Assembly: GCA_017414725.1 (NCBI GenBank)
Contig: JAFQKZ010000147.1
Location: 1 to 7,684, forward strand
Direction: 5' to 3'
Source: Clostridia bacterium
GTDB lineage: Bacteria; Bacillota; Clostridia; Oscillospirales; Acutalibacteraceae
Length of the DNA: 7,684 nt
The notes beneath the pieces are model-generated. The model worked only from the letters and a program-made list of their open reading frames with translations. It was not told the origin of the DNA and searched no databases. Positions 7,498 through 7,684 of this stretch are shown piece by piece (the stretch's first letter is position 1; every line of letters starts with the position of its first letter). A program made the translations under genes and the position numbers.

Positions 7498-7533
7498 AGA
7501 GCTAAACCATCTTTCACGAGTTATACTCTTACT
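7498..7533 (-). repeat. inverted repeat, right arm (leader of the toxin mRNA)
   Basis: Read on the minus strand it starts AGTAAGAG (7533-7526) and later has AAAGATGGT, TT, AGCTCT (7514-7498), matching the left arm at 7313-7350. The central ~11 bases differ. The segment 7498-7514 can pair with the antisense RNA (7317-7331) and also with the toxin's own 3' UTR (complement of 7333-7349, 15 of 17). Confidence 0.85.
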
Positions 7534-7540
7534 GTATTTA

Positions 7541-7569
7541 ATTATGAATTATAGTTAACAAAAAGTCAA
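7541..7569 (-). promoter_or_regulatory. promoter of the toxin mRNA
   Basis: On the minus strand TTGACT (7569-7564), a 17-base spacer and CATAAT (7546-7541) are followed after seven bases by AGTAAGAG at 7533. This is the same predicted 5' end as that of the antisense RNA. Confidence 0.68.
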
Positions 7570-7606
7570 TAGATAGTATTGTTAAATTTTGATGAATGTT
7601 TTTCGG

Positions 7607-7632
7607 AAACAAACCAAGTTACATTTTTTTAG
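7607..7632 (+). pseudogene. duplicated fragment of the polC 3' end
   Basis: This copy encodes TNQVTFF and the TAG stop of PolC, without the rest of the gene. The frame stays open upstream only to a TAG at 7570-7572 and has no ribosome site, so it is a remnant carried with the repeat. Confidence 0.8.
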
Positions 7633-7641
7633 AAAATTTAT

Positions 7642-7670
7642 TTGACATATTTTTGAGATATTTATAGAAT
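7642..7670 (+). promoter_or_regulatory. second copy of the antisense-RNA promoter
   Basis: TTGACA (7642-7647), 17 bases and TAGAAT (7665-7670) are identical to 7278-7306. The predicted transcript would start near 7677 and leave the window. Confidence 0.7.
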
Positions 7671-7684
7671 AAAAATAGTAAGAG

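Larger units (their letters stand above)
7607..7684 (+). repeat. direct repeat, copy 2 (runs to the window edge)
   Basis: This is 78 bases matching 7242-7320 with a single missing A, and it ends at AGTAAGAG exactly at the window edge. The bases before it (7585-7606) do not convincingly match those before copy 1, so 7607 is a junction. Whether similarity continues beyond 7684 cannot be seen here. Confidence 0.96.

Noticed and set aside
7469..7558. 29-codon plus-strand ORF (begins MHPPP) over the toxin leader
   Set aside because: No ribosome site precedes it, and its proline-rich start is simply the antisense of the AGGAGGTGG Shine-Dalgarno.
7321..7606. CRISPR array, tRNA or known riboswitch in the region after polC
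   Set aside because: There is no regular repeat-spacer pattern and no cloverleaf with CCA end or T-loop, and the hairpins do not match a riboswitch core I know.
7592..7645. 17-codon plus-strand ORF crossing into repeat copy 2
   Set aside because: No Shine-Dalgarno, and the frame differs from the PolC tail; random AT-rich reading.
7242..7684. Classical insertion sequence with target duplication
   Set aside because: No transposase or integrase ORF, and the 78-bp repeat is far longer than a target-site duplication.

Overview
The window is strongly AT-rich (A/T-biased third codon positions, many Asn, Lys and Ile codons) and uses the standard bacterial code with TGG for Trp. It carries the Gram-positive replicase PolC and the gene order rseP-ispG-polC. 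Together these point to a low-GC Firmicute, most likely a member of Clostridia; I cannot name a genus.

Layout. Positions 1-624 (minus strand) hold the first 208 codons of an RluA-family pseudouridine synthase that runs off the left edge. A 110-base divergent intergenic region follows, with a good sigma-A-type promoter facing right. Positions 735-7267 hold a compact plus-strand operon: rseP (site-2 intramembrane protease), ispG (HMB-diphosphate synthase of the MEP isoprenoid pathway) and polC (replicative DNA polymerase III alpha with built-in 3'-5' exonuclease). The spacers are 6 and 32 bases. All three proteins look full length and keep their catalytic residues. The dxr gene that often precedes rseP in Firmicutes is not upstream of it here.

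The unusual part is the last ~420 bases (7268-7684), which holds no conventional gene. It reads as a compact, apparently undescribed type I toxin-antitoxin-like module. A minus-strand ORF (7397-7468) encodes a 23-residue hydrophobic peptide behind a perfect AGGAGG. Its mRNA leader can fold the ribosome site into a 7-bp hairpin with a UGAA tetraloop, and can also pair over 15 of 17 bases with its own 3' UTR. A convergent plus-strand promoter (7278-7306) should drive a ~93-nt RNA ending in a hairpin plus T-run (7365-7405). That RNA is antisense to the toxin 3' end and, through a direct repeat, complementary to its 5' leader. The plan resembles Fst/par of enterococcal plasmids and TxpA/RatA or BsrG/SR4 of Bacillus, but I do not recognise the peptide.

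A 78-79 bp segment containing the end of polC and the antisense-RNA promoter is repeated ~365 bp downstream. The window stops exactly at the predicted start of a second antisense RNA, so a tandem array may continue past the right edge.
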